Source: Enterococcus villorum (GTDB lineage Bacteria; Bacillota; Bacilli; Lactobacillales; Enterococcaceae). Taken from it: a stretch of DNA of 64,000 nucleotides. A model generated the notes under the pieces. It saw only the letters and a program-made list of their open reading frames with translations, searched no databases and was not told the DNA's origin. Shown here piece by piece: positions 51,463 to 60,500 of the stretch (positions are counted from its first letter, which is position 1; each line of letters opens with the position of its first letter). The translations under genes were made by a program, and so were the position numbers. Location of the stretch: the NCBI RefSeq assembly GCF_007990225.1, contig NZ_BJWF01000009.1, forward strand, positions 1 through 64,000. The letters run 5' to 3'.

Positions 51463-52089
51463 ATGAAAAAGATATTAAAAAAGTATTTTATTGCTAGTTT
51501 GGGACTACTTTGTATTTTATCCGTCATACTCCCATCAACCTTAACGGCTTATGCTTCCGAGCTTCAAGAAGGACAAAAAGCTACTGTAACACGTGTTTCA
51601 AATGATACATGGCAAGCGTTTGAACAAGAATTAAATCAAATGGTTCTATCGAAAAAAAACTTAACCGGAAATACTTCGCTTTCTGAAGAAGAAGCATTTT
51701 ATTTAATAAACAAATACGATGGAGCGCAATCAACTGTCTATATTTCAGGCAGAGCTTCCTACTCAGAGATGTTTAAAACAGGAGGTTATAATGCTTTTGC
51801 TTCATCGAAATCTTCAATGGCTAATCTTCGTGACGACTACGGAACTTGTGCAACTTTACTACAATCTGTTGGTATTCTCGGAGGTGCAATGGCTGGAGGA
51901 CCTGCAGGCGCGTTACTAGGCTTAGTTGGCTCTACAATATTGGGTACACGCTTTAGAGCTGCAAATTCTGATATGAAGAAATGGATCAGCGTTGGATCAT
52001 CAAAAGGTGGATGTCGTATTACAGCTACAGATGAGTTTCCTATTGCAAGTCTAAATACATTAACACAAAGCCCAATTCAAAAGCTATGA
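51463..52089 (+). CDS. Secreted glycine-zipper protein, bacteriocin-like
   Basis: 208 residues; family not recognised. A clear signal peptide (KKILKKYF, hydrophobic core, likely cleavage after AYA at 31) gives a mature protein of about 177 residues. Residues 133-161 form a Gly/Ala-rich hydrophobic segment (SVGILGGAMAGGPAGALLG), a glycine-zipper type that can insert in membranes. Its two mature cysteines, Cys129 and Cys184, flank it and could form a disulfide. There is no LPXTG and no lipobox. AGAAGGAA precedes the ATG at 51463. The TGA overlaps the next gene by four bases. A large unmodified bacteriocin (geobacillin-26-like proteins are one comparison to test) or other membrane-active toxin is my inference. 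Confidence 0.8.
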   Translation: MKKILKKYFIASLGLLCILSVILPSTLTAYASELQEGQKATVTRVSNDTWQAFEQELNQMVLSKKNLTGNTSLSEEEAFYLINKYDGAQSTVYISGRASYSEMFKTGGYNAFASSKSSMANLRDDYGTCATLLQSVGILGGAMAGGPAGALLGLVGSTILGTRFRAANSDMKKWISVGSSKGGCRITATDEFPIASLNTLTQSPIQKL

Positions 52090-52241
52090 TATTAGGAAAG
52101 ATTTTAATAGTAGTTGTTTACCTCTTCACGTTATACAGTTACTACTATTACAAGATAAAAAGAGGCAATGAAACAAAAAACAGTAGAATTCAATTAATTC
52201 TATACACTTTATTTGTTCTAATTTGTCTTTGTATACTTTAA
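52086..52241 (+). CDS. Small two-helix membrane protein, putative immunity
   Basis: A 51-residue open frame, MILGKILIVVVYLF at the start and ending FVLICLCIL. Its ATG overlaps the stop of the secreted-protein gene in the sequence ATGA, a classic coupling arrangement. Two hydrophobic helices (about 3-22 and 37-51) are joined by a basic loop KIKRGNETKNSR. Size, topology and coupling fit a bacteriocin immunity protein or toxin partner; no family is recognised. A terminator follows on the same strand. A 63-codon frame overlaps on the opposite strand and is the competing reading. Confidence 0.6.
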   Translation: MILGKILIVVVYLFTLYSYYYYKIKRGNETKNSRIQLILYTLFVLICLCIL

Positions 52242-52328
52242 TTTTCCATCTTTTCCAAGTTATGAACCAATCAATAATCAATTCTGCATGACTCAAAAGA
52301 TCCATTATGTCAGACATTTTAATTCTCT

Positions 52329-52366
52329 CCCAGCCTAGATATTCTTTCTAAGCTGGGATTTTTATT
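52329..52366. terminator. Bidirectional terminator of the secreted-protein operon
   Basis: CCCAGCCTAGA pairs with TCTAAGCTGGG (52329-52339 with 52347-52357, one mismatch), followed on the plus strand by ATTTTTATT. On the minus strand it would end the broken CPBP gene. Confidence 0.75.
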
Positions 52367-52825
52367 GGAATAACGACAGCGATAGGAGAAATAGATTATA
52401 TAAACTATGTAACATCATGGCAGGTAATATATTGTTGGTTTTCACGTATAGATATGTTGTACCTAAAGACAAAAATAGAACTTGTTCCATTGCTAATAGA
52501 TTTCCACTATATGTAAAGCTATGCCCATAGAAAAAGAATCCACTATTTTCAACCAATTAAAATCAGTGATACTCAAAAATAGATAACGGCAAACTAATTC
52601 TTCTCTTACTAGCGCAATAGTTATGACAGGAAATAGAACAACAATATCGTAATTTTGTGAAACTACTTCAAAACTGCAAAATACAAGTACCATATACATA
52701 AAATTCGCCAATAACAAAAGTAACAAAGTGAAGCCTACTTGTTTCATCATTGTCAGATTTAGACCTTTTAATGCTCGCTTCAATTCGGGCGTGCAAAGTA
52801 GGTAATGAAATAGGATCATTCGCAA
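52362..52825 (-). pseudogene. Frameshifted CPBP (CAAX-type) membrane protease
   Basis: Two overlapping frames together give the C-terminal two-thirds of a CPBP/Abi protease. The first (52825-52493) holds VREELVCRYLF (motif 1, EExxxR) and SMGIALHI (motif 2). The second (52556-52362) continues with NLLAMEQVLFLSLGTTYLYVKTN and HSLYN (motif 3, HxxxN). An indel near 52507-52515 breaks the frame. The N-terminus also appears short, since an in-frame stop lies about 15 codons upstream. CPBP proteins often serve bacteriocin self-immunity or maturation, which fits the neighbouring secreted protein. Confidence 0.75.
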
Positions 52826-52962
52826 ATTTAGCCCAAATTGATTAGTATAAAAATGGTTTTACTTCTTATGATTCCAAAGTTTATTATAGAAAAAAAGATT
52901 ATACAGACAGTTAGAATGATACTTTTTTAGAGTTAGCCGAATGTAATCTACCTTCATCTTGA

Positions 52963-53196
52963 TTACCAATCAATCGAACTATTAGCCATTTTGGCCCCCT
53001 TCTCACCAACTCCTGAAAAAGCAAGTAGTAATTCGCTTAGATACTTGAAATACTTTAGGTCTCTTTCTTCTCGTATTCCCAACATACAATGCTTATGTTT
53101 ATCAGATAAAAATATCTTTTCATATCTTCCTTCCAATTTATCAACTTACTATCTAAAAATACTCTTTATTGCTTTCATTATTCCTTTCTTATCCAT
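52963..53196 (-). pseudogene. Decayed small gene remnant
   Basis: One frame reads MDKKGIMKAIKSIFR, then TAG TAA, then about 60 further codons including DKHKHCMLGIREERDLKYFKYL and ending ANSSIDW. A promoter stands just upstream. The composition after the two stops looks like a real protein, but I do not recognise it. Together with the CPBP remnant it suggests a decayed accessory cluster. The rest of 52826-52962 and 53253-53340 shows no gene. Confidence 0.4.
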
Positions 53197-53222
53197 CTCA
53201 AAACATCAACTATTACTTATTT

Positions 53223-53252
53223 ATTATACCGCTTCCTTTTTTTGTATAGCAA
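53223..53252 (-). promoter_or_regulatory. Promoter facing the decayed genes
   Basis: Minus-strand TTGCTA (53247-53252), 18-bp spacer, TATAAT (53223-53228). It reads toward the remnant at 53196 and the broken CPBP gene. Confidence 0.55.
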
Positions 53253-53342
53253 GGTGCCATAAAAAAGAATCTTCTTAGGCAAATTTTATATATGCAACGT
53301 TCGTAAATTTTTCTAACCAATAGTAGCTTAAAATAATAGCTT

Positions 53343-53396
53343 CGCAAAAAAAAAACGTAAAAGTCAAAATAGTTTCCCATTTTGACTTTTACGTTT
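53343..53396 (-). terminator. deoD terminator
   Basis: An 18-bp perfect stem (53353-53370 with 53379-53396), 8-nt loop, and a long T run on the minus strand (A tract 53346-53355). Confidence 0.92.
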
Positions 53397-53421
53397 AATC
53401 GCATTCTTTAATTCTAATTTT

Positions 53422-54129
53422 TTACCCTTGGATCGCTGTTTCTAAACCAACTTCAATCATTTCATTGAATGTTGTTTGTCGTTCTTCTGCGGTTGTTTCT
53501 TCTCCAGTAATCAAATGATCACTGACGGTCATGATTGCTAATGTTTGTACTTGGTATTTCGCACCTAAATAATAAAGTGCTGCTGCTTCCATTTCCACAC
53601 CTAATACACCAAGATCTGCTAATTTGAACGTTTCAGTTAGATCATCTTTATAAAAAGAATCTTCTGAAAGTACGTTTCCGACATGTGTCTTATAGCCTTT
53701 ATCTTTGGCTAAGTCATACGCTTTTAGCAATAGATCGAAATCACTAATGGGTGGAAAATGAAAGGCTTGAAAATTCTTTTCGATCATTGAAGAACTCGTG
53801 GCTGCTCCTTGTGCAAGCACTAAATCACGAACATGCACGTCTTTTGACAAAGCGCCACATGTCCCCACTCGAATCAATTTTTTCACACCATACGAATGAA
53901 TCAATTCATGCGCATAAATCGTAGCTGAAGGCATCCCCATTCCTGTCCCTTGTACAGAAACACGCTCTCCTTTATAAGTTCCAGTGTAACCAAGCATTCC
54001 TCGAACCTGATTGTAACAGACTGGATTTTCTAAAAATGTTTCAGCAATATATTTTGCTCGTAATGGATCACCAGGAAGCAAGATTTTATCAGCAATCTCT
54101 CCTTGTTTTGCTTCAATGTGTACGCTCAT
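53422..54129 (-). CDS. deoD: Purine nucleoside phosphorylase DeoD type
   Basis: Hexameric phosphorylase splitting purine (deoxy)nucleosides, including adenosine types, 235 residues. It starts [30 protein letters not shown], contains the phosphate-binding GDPLR and [13 protein letters not shown] segments and the catalytic region ending [10 protein letters not shown]. It is last of deoB-punA-deoD, 20 nt after punA. Confidence 0.96.
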   Translation of the reverse strand: MSVHIEAKQGEIADKILLPGDPLRAKYIAETFLENPVCYNQVRGMLGYTGTYKGERVSVQGTGMGMPSATIYAHELIHSYGVKKLIRVGTCGALSKDVHVRDLVLAQGAATSSSMIEKNFQAFHFPPISDFDLLLKAYDLAKDKGYKTHVGNVLSEDSFYKDDLTETFKLADLGVLGVEMEAAALYYLGAKYQVQTLAIMTVSDHLITGEETTAEERQTTFNEMIEVGLETAIQG

Positions 54130-54149
54130 CTGTTAATCTCCTTTATTTT

Positions 54150-54968
54150 TTATAGTAACACTAAAGCTTCTTTGATTAATTCTTTAAACGATTGTTTCAC
54201 TCGTTGTGTCGTTTCTACGACTTCTTCATGGTTTAGATTCGCTTGCATGCCAGCTGAAAGATTGGTAATACATGAAATGCCTAGTACTTTCAATCCACTA
54301 TGTGCTGCTACAATGACTTCAGGAACGGTGGACATACCGACTGCATCAGCCCCTACAATACGTGACATCCGAATTTCTGCTGGTGTTTCATAAGTTGGAC
54401 CAGAGTAACCCATATAGACCCCTTCTTTCAGGTCTAAGTTTAATTTTTTAGCTGCTTCTTTTGCTACTTCACGATACGTATGAGTATATGCGTCACTCAT
54501 ATCTGGGAAACGTGGACCAATCTCATCTTCATTTGGCCCAATCAATGGATTTTGTCCAGTGTAATTAATATGATCAGTAATCAGCATTAAATCTCCTGGT
54601 ACGAATGATTCATTTACCCCTCCACAAGCGTTTGTGACAATAACAGAGTGGGCATGTAGCGCTGCCATTACACGAACAGGATAAGTGACTGTCTGCATGG
54701 AATGTCCTTCATAAAAATGGAAGCGACCTTGCATGGCTAGTACTTTCTTACCTGACAATGTCCCGTATACGAGTTGTCCAGCATGACCGACAACTGTTGA
54801 TGTTGGGAAAAATGGGATTTGATCATAAGGAATAACAATTGCTTCTTCAATTTCTTCTGCTAATTCTCCTAAACCTGAACCTAAAATTAGTCCAAAATCA
54901 ATTTCTTTTACACCTTTTGACAAAATAAATTGGGTTGTTTCTTGTAACATTTCACTTAATTGGGTCAT
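54150..54968 (-). CDS. punA: Purine nucleoside phosphorylase PunA type
   Basis: Trimeric phosphorylase for inosine and guanosine types, 272 residues. It has GLILGSGLGELAEEI near the N-terminus, the GHAGQLVYG and MQGRFHFYEG segments, and NHEEV towards the C-terminus. It complements DeoD, giving the cell both trimeric and hexameric enzymes. It is separated from deoB by a 200-nt structured gap. Confidence 0.95.
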   Translation of the reverse strand: MTQLSEMLQETTQFILSKGVKEIDFGLILGSGLGELAEEIEEAIVIPYDQIPFFPTSTVVGHAGQLVYGTLSGKKVLAMQGRFHFYEGHSMQTVTYPVRVMAALHAHSVIVTNACGGVNESFVPGDLMLITDHINYTGQNPLIGPNEDEIGPRFPDMSDAYTHTYREVAKEAAKKLNLDLKEGVYMGYSGPTYETPAEIRMSRIVGADAVGMSTVPEVIVAAHSGLKVLGISCITNLSAGMQANLNHEEVVETTQRVKQSFKELIKEALVLL

Positions 54969-55004
54969 TTATTTTTCTCCTATTAAAAAATTTTCTTTAC
55001 GTTA

Positions 55005-55089
55005 AAAGGAAGGTCTTATTGGCTGTTAAGAACATTCTGCTAGTTACCTACTTTTAGAATGACCAGTAGTCAATCGTCATCCTTCCTTT
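55005..55089 (-). other. Structured gap between deoB and punA
   Basis: AAAGGAAGG/CCTTCCTTT (55005-55013 with 55081-55089) encloses about 67 nt that contains a smaller ATTCT/AGAAT pairing. No T run follows, so an attenuator or a processing site is more likely than a full terminator. Confidence 0.4.
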
Positions 55090-55168
55090 CAGATGTGTAT
55101 TTTTAAAGTAAATCGGTACGTTTACAACTATTTTTAAATTATATCTAGTTAGAGCGATAAAACTATTT

Positions 55169-56335
55169 TTATTTCAACAGCTTCAATAAACTTTCACCGT
55201 TTTCAGTCGCAGGAACATCGAAATTTTCAGCAATAGTTGCAGCAATATCTGAATAATAACCTTGTGGTAAGCTTCCTTGTTCTTGCATTTTTTTACTATA
55301 AACAAGTAATGGAACATATTCACGCGTATGATCTGTTCCGGAAAATGTTGGATCGTTTCCATGATCAGCAGTGATCATCAGTAAATCATCTTCAGCCATA
55401 GCATCTAGTATTTCAGGAATACGTAAATCAAATTCTTCAATCGCATGAGCATAACCTACGACATCTCGACGATGACCAAATAACGCATCAAAATCAACTA
55501 AATTAGTAAAACTAATTCCCGTAAATTCTTTTTTCATCACATTCAATAATTGATCAACACCGTCCATGTTGCTCTTTGTACGAACAAATTCAGTAATCCC
55601 TTGCCCATTAAAAATATCATTTATTTTACCAACTGCAATTACATCTTTTCCCGCTTCTTTTAATGAGTCTAAAACAGTGTGCCCAAAAGGATCTAAAGCA
55701 TAGTCGTGTCGGTTACTTGTACGTGTGAAGTTTCCCGGTTCACCAACATAGGGACGTGCAATAATTCGCCCAATCATATAAGGGTCATCTTTTGTAATGT
55801 CACGGACAAATTGACAAATACGATAGAGTTCTTCTAAAGGAATAATTTCTTCATGTGCAGCAATTTGTAGGACAGGATCAGCAGAAGTATAAACAATCAG
55901 ATCACCTGTTTTTATTTGGTGCTCGCCGTAATCATCAATAACAGCGGTTCCACTATATGGTTTATTGCAAACAATTTTGCGTCCTGAGAAGTCTTCAATT
56001 TGTTGTAAAAGTTCTTCAGGAAACCCATTAGGAAACACACGAAATGGTGTCTTGATGTCTAGACCCATGATTTCCCAATGCCCTGTCATTGTATCTTTAC
56101 CGACCGATACTTCTTCTAGTTTTGTGGCATAGCCCAAGTGATCTTCTACATTTTCTACGCCTTCTAATGGACGGATCGTGCCTAACCCAAGCTGTTCGAG
56201 GTGAGGAATGGTTAAACCAGCTTCTTTTGCGATATGACCAAGTGTATCTGATCCTTTATCACCGAATTTTTCAGCATCTGGTGCTTCGCCGATCCCTACT
56301 GAATCCATGACAATCAAATGTACGCGTTTAAACAT
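55169..56335 (-). CDS. deoB: Phosphopentomutase
   Basis: Interconverts (deoxy)ribose-1- and -5-phosphate, 388 residues, alkaline-phosphatase superfamily with two Mn ions. It opens [21 protein letters not shown]. The phosphorylated threonine lies in [13 protein letters not shown], and later metal ligands lie in [20 protein letters not shown]. It links the nucleoside phosphorylases to DeoC and to rpiA. It begins 38 nt after a terminator at the end of nupQ, so it depends on readthrough or on a promoter inside nupQ. Confidence 0.97.
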   Translation of the reverse strand: MFKRVHLIVMDSVGIGEAPDAEKFGDKGSDTLGHIAKEAGLTIPHLEQLGLGTIRPLEGVENVEDHLGYATKLEEVSVGKDTMTGHWEIMGLDIKTPFRVFPNGFPEELLQQIEDFSGRKIVCNKPYSGTAVIDDYGEHQIKTGDLIVYTSADPVLQIAAHEEIIPLEELYRICQFVRDITKDDPYMIGRIIARPYVGEPGNFTRTSNRHDYALDPFGHTVLDSLKEAGKDVIAVGKINDIFNGQGITEFVRTKSNMDGVDQLLNVMKKEFTGISFTNLVDFDALFGHRRDVVGYAHAIEEFDLRIPEILDAMAEDDLLMITADHGNDPTFSGTDHTREYVPLLVYSKKMQEQGSLPQGYYSDIAATIAENFDVPATENGESLLKLLK

Positions 56336-56373
56336 GATTATTCCTTCTTTCTTTTTATTATTGCTATTAAATT

Positions 56374-56419
56374 AAAAAGGGCGAGTCGAAAAAACATTTC
56401 CCGTAACCCACCCTTTTTT
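56374..56419 (-). terminator. Terminator between nupQ and deoB
   Basis: On the minus strand AAAAAGGGTGGGT pairs with ACTCGCCCTTTTT, with two G-U pairs (plus coordinates 56374-56386 with 56406-56418). The T-rich 3' arm ends the structure. Confidence 0.7.
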
Positions 56420-56432
56420 ATTCACTAAAAGT

Positions 56433-57389
56433 TTATTTTGATTTTATATAATTTTTACCATTTGCTTTAGGTCCAGATGCTTTGCCTAAGAATACGACTA
56501 ATACGATAATCGTCAATAGATAAGGCGCAATCTGTAACAAGACAGGCGGAATAGAAGAAATCACTGGCAATTGAGCACCAATAATACTTAAACTTTGGGC
56601 AAAACCAAAGAATAAAGAAGCACCCATTGCACCTAACGGATTCCATTTACCAAAAATCATTGCCGCCATTGAAATAAACCCTTGACCAACAATCGTTCCA
56701 GCAGAGAAATTACCTGAAATAGACTGAGCAAATACTGCACCACCCATACCGCCAAGTAAACCTGAAATCAATACGCCTGAATAACGCATAGCATAGACGT
56801 TGATCCCTAATGTATCAGCAGCTTGAGGGTTTTCACCTACAGATCGCAAGCGAAGCCCAAATTTTGTTTTAAAGATAATAAACCAAGCTAGCACAGCGAT
56901 TAAAATCGCACAATAAGCTGGTAAAAATGTATTTCTAAAGAAGATTGGGCCAATCACTGGGATCTTTGATAATCCAGGAAATGAGAAGTATCCTAAGTTG
57001 ATGGAAATATTATCTGTTTGCCCTTTACCATACCATGCTTTGATTAAAAATACTCCTAAAGCTGGCGCCATCAAATTGATCACTGTCCCACTGATAATAT
57101 GGTCTGCTCGTAAACTAATGGTTGCTACCGCATGCAGTAATGAAAATAACACACCTACCACACCACCAACTAAAATAGCAATCCATGGCGTCATGTTGCC
57201 TAATGTAGGACTCATTGTTAAGTTAAACACGACGGCACTGAAGGCCCCCATAACCATAATTCCTTCTAGTCCGACATTGACAATCCCACTTCGTTCAGAA
57301 AAGGTTCCGCCTAATGATGTGAGAATTAACGGTGTTGAATAAACCAACGTAGAAGTGAGGATCAAAGAAATTAACTCAACTGTTGACAT
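56433..57389 (-). CDS. nupQ: Nucleoside ABC permease NupQ
   Basis: Membrane subunit of a BmpA-type nucleoside importer, 318 residues with about eight to ten helices. Family segments are LTSLGGTFSERSGIVNVGLEGIMV and GENPQAADTLGINV. The ATG overlaps the nupP stop by one base, with GGAGGAG upstream. Gene name follows the lactococcal Nup system by homology and order. Confidence 0.9.
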   Translation of the reverse strand: MSTVELISLILTSTLVYSTPLILTSLGGTFSERSGIVNVGLEGIMVMGAFSAVVFNLTMSPTLGNMTPWIAILVGGVVGVLFSLLHAVATISLRADHIISGTVINLMAPALGVFLIKAWYGKGQTDNISINLGYFSFPGLSKIPVIGPIFFRNTFLPAYCAILIAVLAWFIIFKTKFGLRLRSVGENPQAADTLGINVYAMRYSGVLISGLLGGMGGAVFAQSISGNFSAGTIVGQGFISMAAMIFGKWNPLGAMGASLFFGFAQSLSIIGAQLPVISSIPPVLLQIAPYLLTIIVLVVFLGKASGPKANGKNYIKSK

Positions 57390-58522
57390 TATAAATCTCC
57401 TCCTTCTTGATTCTGACTTGTTGGGTTCGACTCAATCGTCGCTACGATTTCTTCTTGTTTTTTCCCTTGGAAGAATTTCGCCATAATGAAACGAATTAAG
57501 AAGTTGATTCCTACAAAGAAAATAATCAATGCAATCGATACATTCACAATCTCAAATGGGACACCTGCCCCAGTCTGCATACCCAAACCACCGATTTTTA
57601 AAATACTGAATAAAATCGCTGAAAGTAAAATTCCGATGGCTGAACCAGAACCTAAAAGTGAAACGGCCATTCCATCAAATCCAATGGAAAGTGACGTTGT
57701 TTGAACGAAGAAGTTTTGATACGTACCTAAGCCTTCTACAACCCCACCAAGCCCTGCTAAAGCGCCTGAAATAACCATTGATAAAACAATCGTACGTTTG
57801 CTACTCATTCCAGCATACTCCGAAGCAAATGGATTGAGCCCAACTGAACGAATTTCAAATCCTAATGTCGTTTTCTTCATTAATAACCAGACGATCAATA
57901 AAGCAATCAACGCTAAGAACAACCCAGCATTGACACGAGAACCGCCAAACATTTGCGTCATCCAAGGTAATCTTAGAGAAGCATTTTGACTAATCATATT
58001 TGAAGAATCCAAACTTGAACGATACGTATCTGGCATAATATCGTGTAATGCAAATGTACTTAAATAAAGCAAAATATAGTTCATCATGATTGTTACAATG
58101 ACTTCACTTGTTCCAAAGAAGGCACGTAACAAACCAGGAATAGCCGCAGCCATTGCACCAGCTAAGGCTCCTAAAATCACACAAGCTGGTAATAAAATGA
58201 TTTTTGGTAGATCAGGAAAGGCCAATGCCACCCAGACACTAACAATCCAACCACAAAGTGCCTGACCAGAAAGCCCGATATTGAAAAAACCAGCCGAATT
58301 TGCAACAGAAAAACCTAATGCGGTAAAAATCAAAGGTGTTGCTTGTCGTAAGGTTTCACCGATACTTCGTTCAGAACCGAGAGAAGCATTTAACATGGAT
58401 GAGTAACCTTGTATCGGATTAAATCCAAATGCTGCCATTAAAATAGCACCTAAAATCAAGCCTAAAATAACTGAAAAAATAGGAACTAGGAGATTACGAA
58501 ACTTTTCACTGCGATCATTCAT
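57389..58522 (-). CDS. nupP: Nucleoside ABC permease NupP
   Basis: Partner permease of NupQ, 377 residues with about nine helices. It contains NSAGFFNIGLSGQALCG and SVGLNPFASEYAGM, equivalent to the NupQ motifs. The start ATG 58522 overlaps the nupO stop by eight bases. The C-terminal tail after the last helix is hydrophilic (QGKKQEEIVATIES). Confidence 0.9.
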   Translation of the reverse strand: MNDRSEKFRNLLVPIFSVILGLILGAILMAAFGFNPIQGYSSMLNASLGSERSIGETLRQATPLIFTALGFSVANSAGFFNIGLSGQALCGWIVSVWVALAFPDLPKIILLPACVILGALAGAMAAAIPGLLRAFFGTSEVIVTIMMNYILLYLSTFALHDIMPDTYRSSLDSSNMISQNASLRLPWMTQMFGGSRVNAGLFLALIALLIVWLLMKKTTLGFEIRSVGLNPFASEYAGMSSKRTIVLSMVISGALAGLGGVVEGLGTYQNFFVQTTSLSIGFDGMAVSLLGSGSAIGILLSAILFSILKIGGLGMQTGAGVPFEIVNVSIALIIFFVGINFLIRFIMAKFFQGKKQEEIVATIESNPTSQNQEGGDL

Positions 58523-60077
58523 GTGCGCCACCAACCTTTTCTAACTCTCTTCTTGCTTCTTCTAGAGAATAGCCCGCCATAAGTAATCCTAGCTCATTTT
58601 CAGAAGTTTCTTTCGGATCAACAATTCCAACAATTTTCCCATCATGGATTACTGCGATTCGGTCAGAAACATTTAAAATTTCTTCTAATTCAAAACTGAT
58701 TAATAAAACAGCTTTGAATTTATCTCTTTGTTCAATCAAGCGTTTATGAATAAATTCAATTGCTCCTACATCTAATCCACGAGTTGGATTGGCTACGATC
58801 AACAAGTCTGGATCACGATCAACTTCTCTAGCAATGATTGCTTTTTGTTGATTTCCTCCTGATAAAGCTTTTGCTGGAACGATCTCATTGGTCGTTCGGA
58901 CATCATACTCATCAATCAAGTCACGAGCATGCTCATTCATAATAGAGTAGTTCAATAAACCATTTTTATTATATGGTTTTTGATAATATGTTTGTAAAGA
59001 AATGTTTTCGGCTAATGTCATATCTAAAACTAGACCATATTTATGTCTATCTTCTGGTACATGACCTACACCAGACTCCGTAATTTTACGTGGTTTTTTG
59101 TTGGTAATTTCTTCACCTTTTAAACGAATCGTTCCACTTTCTGCTTTACGTAAACCAGTTAACGCTTGGATCAACTCAGATTGTCCGTTGCCATCAATCC
59201 CTGCAATACCTAAAACTTCTCCTGCACGTACTTCTAAACTCAAGTCTTTCACAGCATCTAAGCCACGGTTTTCTTTCACTACTAAGTTTTCGACAGACAA
59301 TACGACCTCTTGGGGTTTTGCTTCTTTCTTCATCGTTTTAAAGGACACTGTTCGTCCCACCATCATATCTGCCAATTGTTGTGAAGTAACATCTTTGACA
59401 TTTACCGTACCGATACCTTGACCACGACGAATAACTGTACATCGATCGGCTACCGCTTTGATTTCGTCTAATTTATGGGTAATCAAAATAATTGATTTTC
59501 CTTCTTTGACTAATTCTTTCATAATAACAATTAGTTCATCAATTTCTTGTGGTGTTAATACCGCAGTCGGCTCGTCAAAAATCAAGACGTCAGCTCCACG
59601 ATAAAGTGTTTTTAAAATTTCAACACGTTGTTCCATTCCAACAGAAATATCGCGTATATAAGCATCTGGATTCACAGATAGTCCGTATTGCTCCGAAAGT
59701 TTTTTAATCTCTTCACGTGCTTTGCGACGATCAAGTAACCCCGCTCGACTTGGTTCGCTTCCTAAAACGATATTTTCAGTAACAGTAAAGGCATCAACCA
59801 ACATAAAATGTTGATGGACCATTCCGATACCTAGCTGATTGGCTTTTGTTGGGCTGGTAATTTTGACTTCTTTCCCATGCATCAAAATTTCACCTGACGT
59901 CGGTTCTAAAAGACCTGAGAGTACATTCATCAATGTTGATTTTCCGGCACCATTTTCTCCAAGTAAAGCGTGGATCTCGCCTGCTTTTACTTGCAAGTTG
60001 ATGTTGTCATTTGCTTTAAACGTACCAAACTGCTTGGTGATATTACGCATTTCTATGACAATATTTTCTTGAACCAC
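58515..60077 (-). CDS. nupO: Nucleoside ABC ATPase NupO
   Basis: Double ATPase of the ribose/nucleoside importer family, 520 residues. The first half has Walker A GENGAGKST; its signature is IRDISVGMEQR rather than LSGGQ. The second half has GIDGNGQSE in place of a full Walker A and LSGGNQQKAIIAREV. One complete and one degenerate site is normal for this family. The start is GTG 60077 with AGGA upstream. It follows bmpA after a 579-bp gap filled with repeats. Confidence 0.92.
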   Translation of the reverse strand: MVQENIVIEMRNITKQFGTFKANDNINLQVKAGEIHALLGENGAGKSTLMNVLSGLLEPTSGEILMHGKEVKITSPTKANQLGIGMVHQHFMLVDAFTVTENIVLGSEPSRAGLLDRRKAREEIKKLSEQYGLSVNPDAYIRDISVGMEQRVEILKTLYRGADVLIFDEPTAVLTPQEIDELIVIMKELVKEGKSIILITHKLDEIKAVADRCTVIRRGQGIGTVNVKDVTSQQLADMMVGRTVSFKTMKKEAKPQEVVLSVENLVVKENRGLDAVKDLSLEVRAGEVLGIAGIDGNGQSELIQALTGLRKAESGTIRLKGEEITNKKPRKITESGVGHVPEDRHKYGLVLDMTLAENISLQTYYQKPYNKNGLLNYSIMNEHARDLIDEYDVRTTNEIVPAKALSGGNQQKAIIAREVDRDPDLLIVANPTRGLDVGAIEFIHKRLIEQRDKFKAVLLISFELEEILNVSDRIAVIHDGKIVGIVDPKETSENELGLLMAGYSLEEARRELEKVGGAHE

Positions 60078-60176
60078 AATTTTTCACATCCTAACGATTT
60101 CTATCTAGGCAACGATTAACAAAGATTTATAACATAAAATCTTAAATTGAAGCAAAAACTTCAGGGGATTATTCCC

Positions 60177-60500
60177 TTATCAAGAGGCTGTGAACTGCAT
60201 GCCCTGCTTCAAGAATTAAGAATGAAAAATTGAAAATAGCTTCTCATATTTTCCCATTTTTGGGCTTAATTCCGCAGAAGCAATGCTGTGAACGCCGTTT
60301 ATCAAGAGGCTGTGAAAGAAGCGGTCAGCTCCGAGCAGATAAGAATTGGTTTTCTAAAATAGCTTCTCATATTTTTGAAAATCAAGGCTTATCGTTGAGG
60401 AGTTGCTTCTTGAACGCCGTTTATCAAGAGGCCGTGAAAAGAGCGTTTTGGCCTGAGCATTAAGGAAGAAAATCTTGAAACAGCTTCTCATGTTTTCCTC
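60177..60500. repeat. Intergenic repeat, three ~122-bp tandem units
   Basis: Units begin with TTATCAAGAGGCTGTGAA at 60177 and 60299 and TTATCAAGAGGCCGTGAA at 60421. The core AGCTTCTCATATTT is at 60238, 60361 and (one change) 60482. The second and third units match the reverse complement of 1-231, including GCGGTCAGCTCCGAGCA and GAGGAGTTGCTTCT. The array fills most of the gap between bmpA and nupO, inside a transport operon. Short open frames across it are products of the repeat. Confidence 0.88.

Noticed and set aside
52126-52317. 63-codon minus-strand frame starting MSDIMDLLSHAEL, with GGGAG upstream
   Set aside because: It overlaps the coupled plus-strand 51-codon gene and ends in low-complexity antisense of it. 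Its ribosome-binding site is reasonable, so I keep it as the competing reading, not as a feature.
52991-53278. 95-codon plus-strand frame
   Set aside because: Lies over the decayed minus-strand gene, with no ribosome-binding site; the minus-strand reading looks more protein-like.
60230-60463. 77-codon plus-strand frame across the repeat array
   Set aside because: It contains the repeat unit translated twice (KIASHIF), has no ribosome-binding site, and frames like this arise from repeat sequence.
60177-60500. CRISPR array
   Set aside because: Three units of about 122 bp with no short repeat and variable spacer pattern, and no cas genes.
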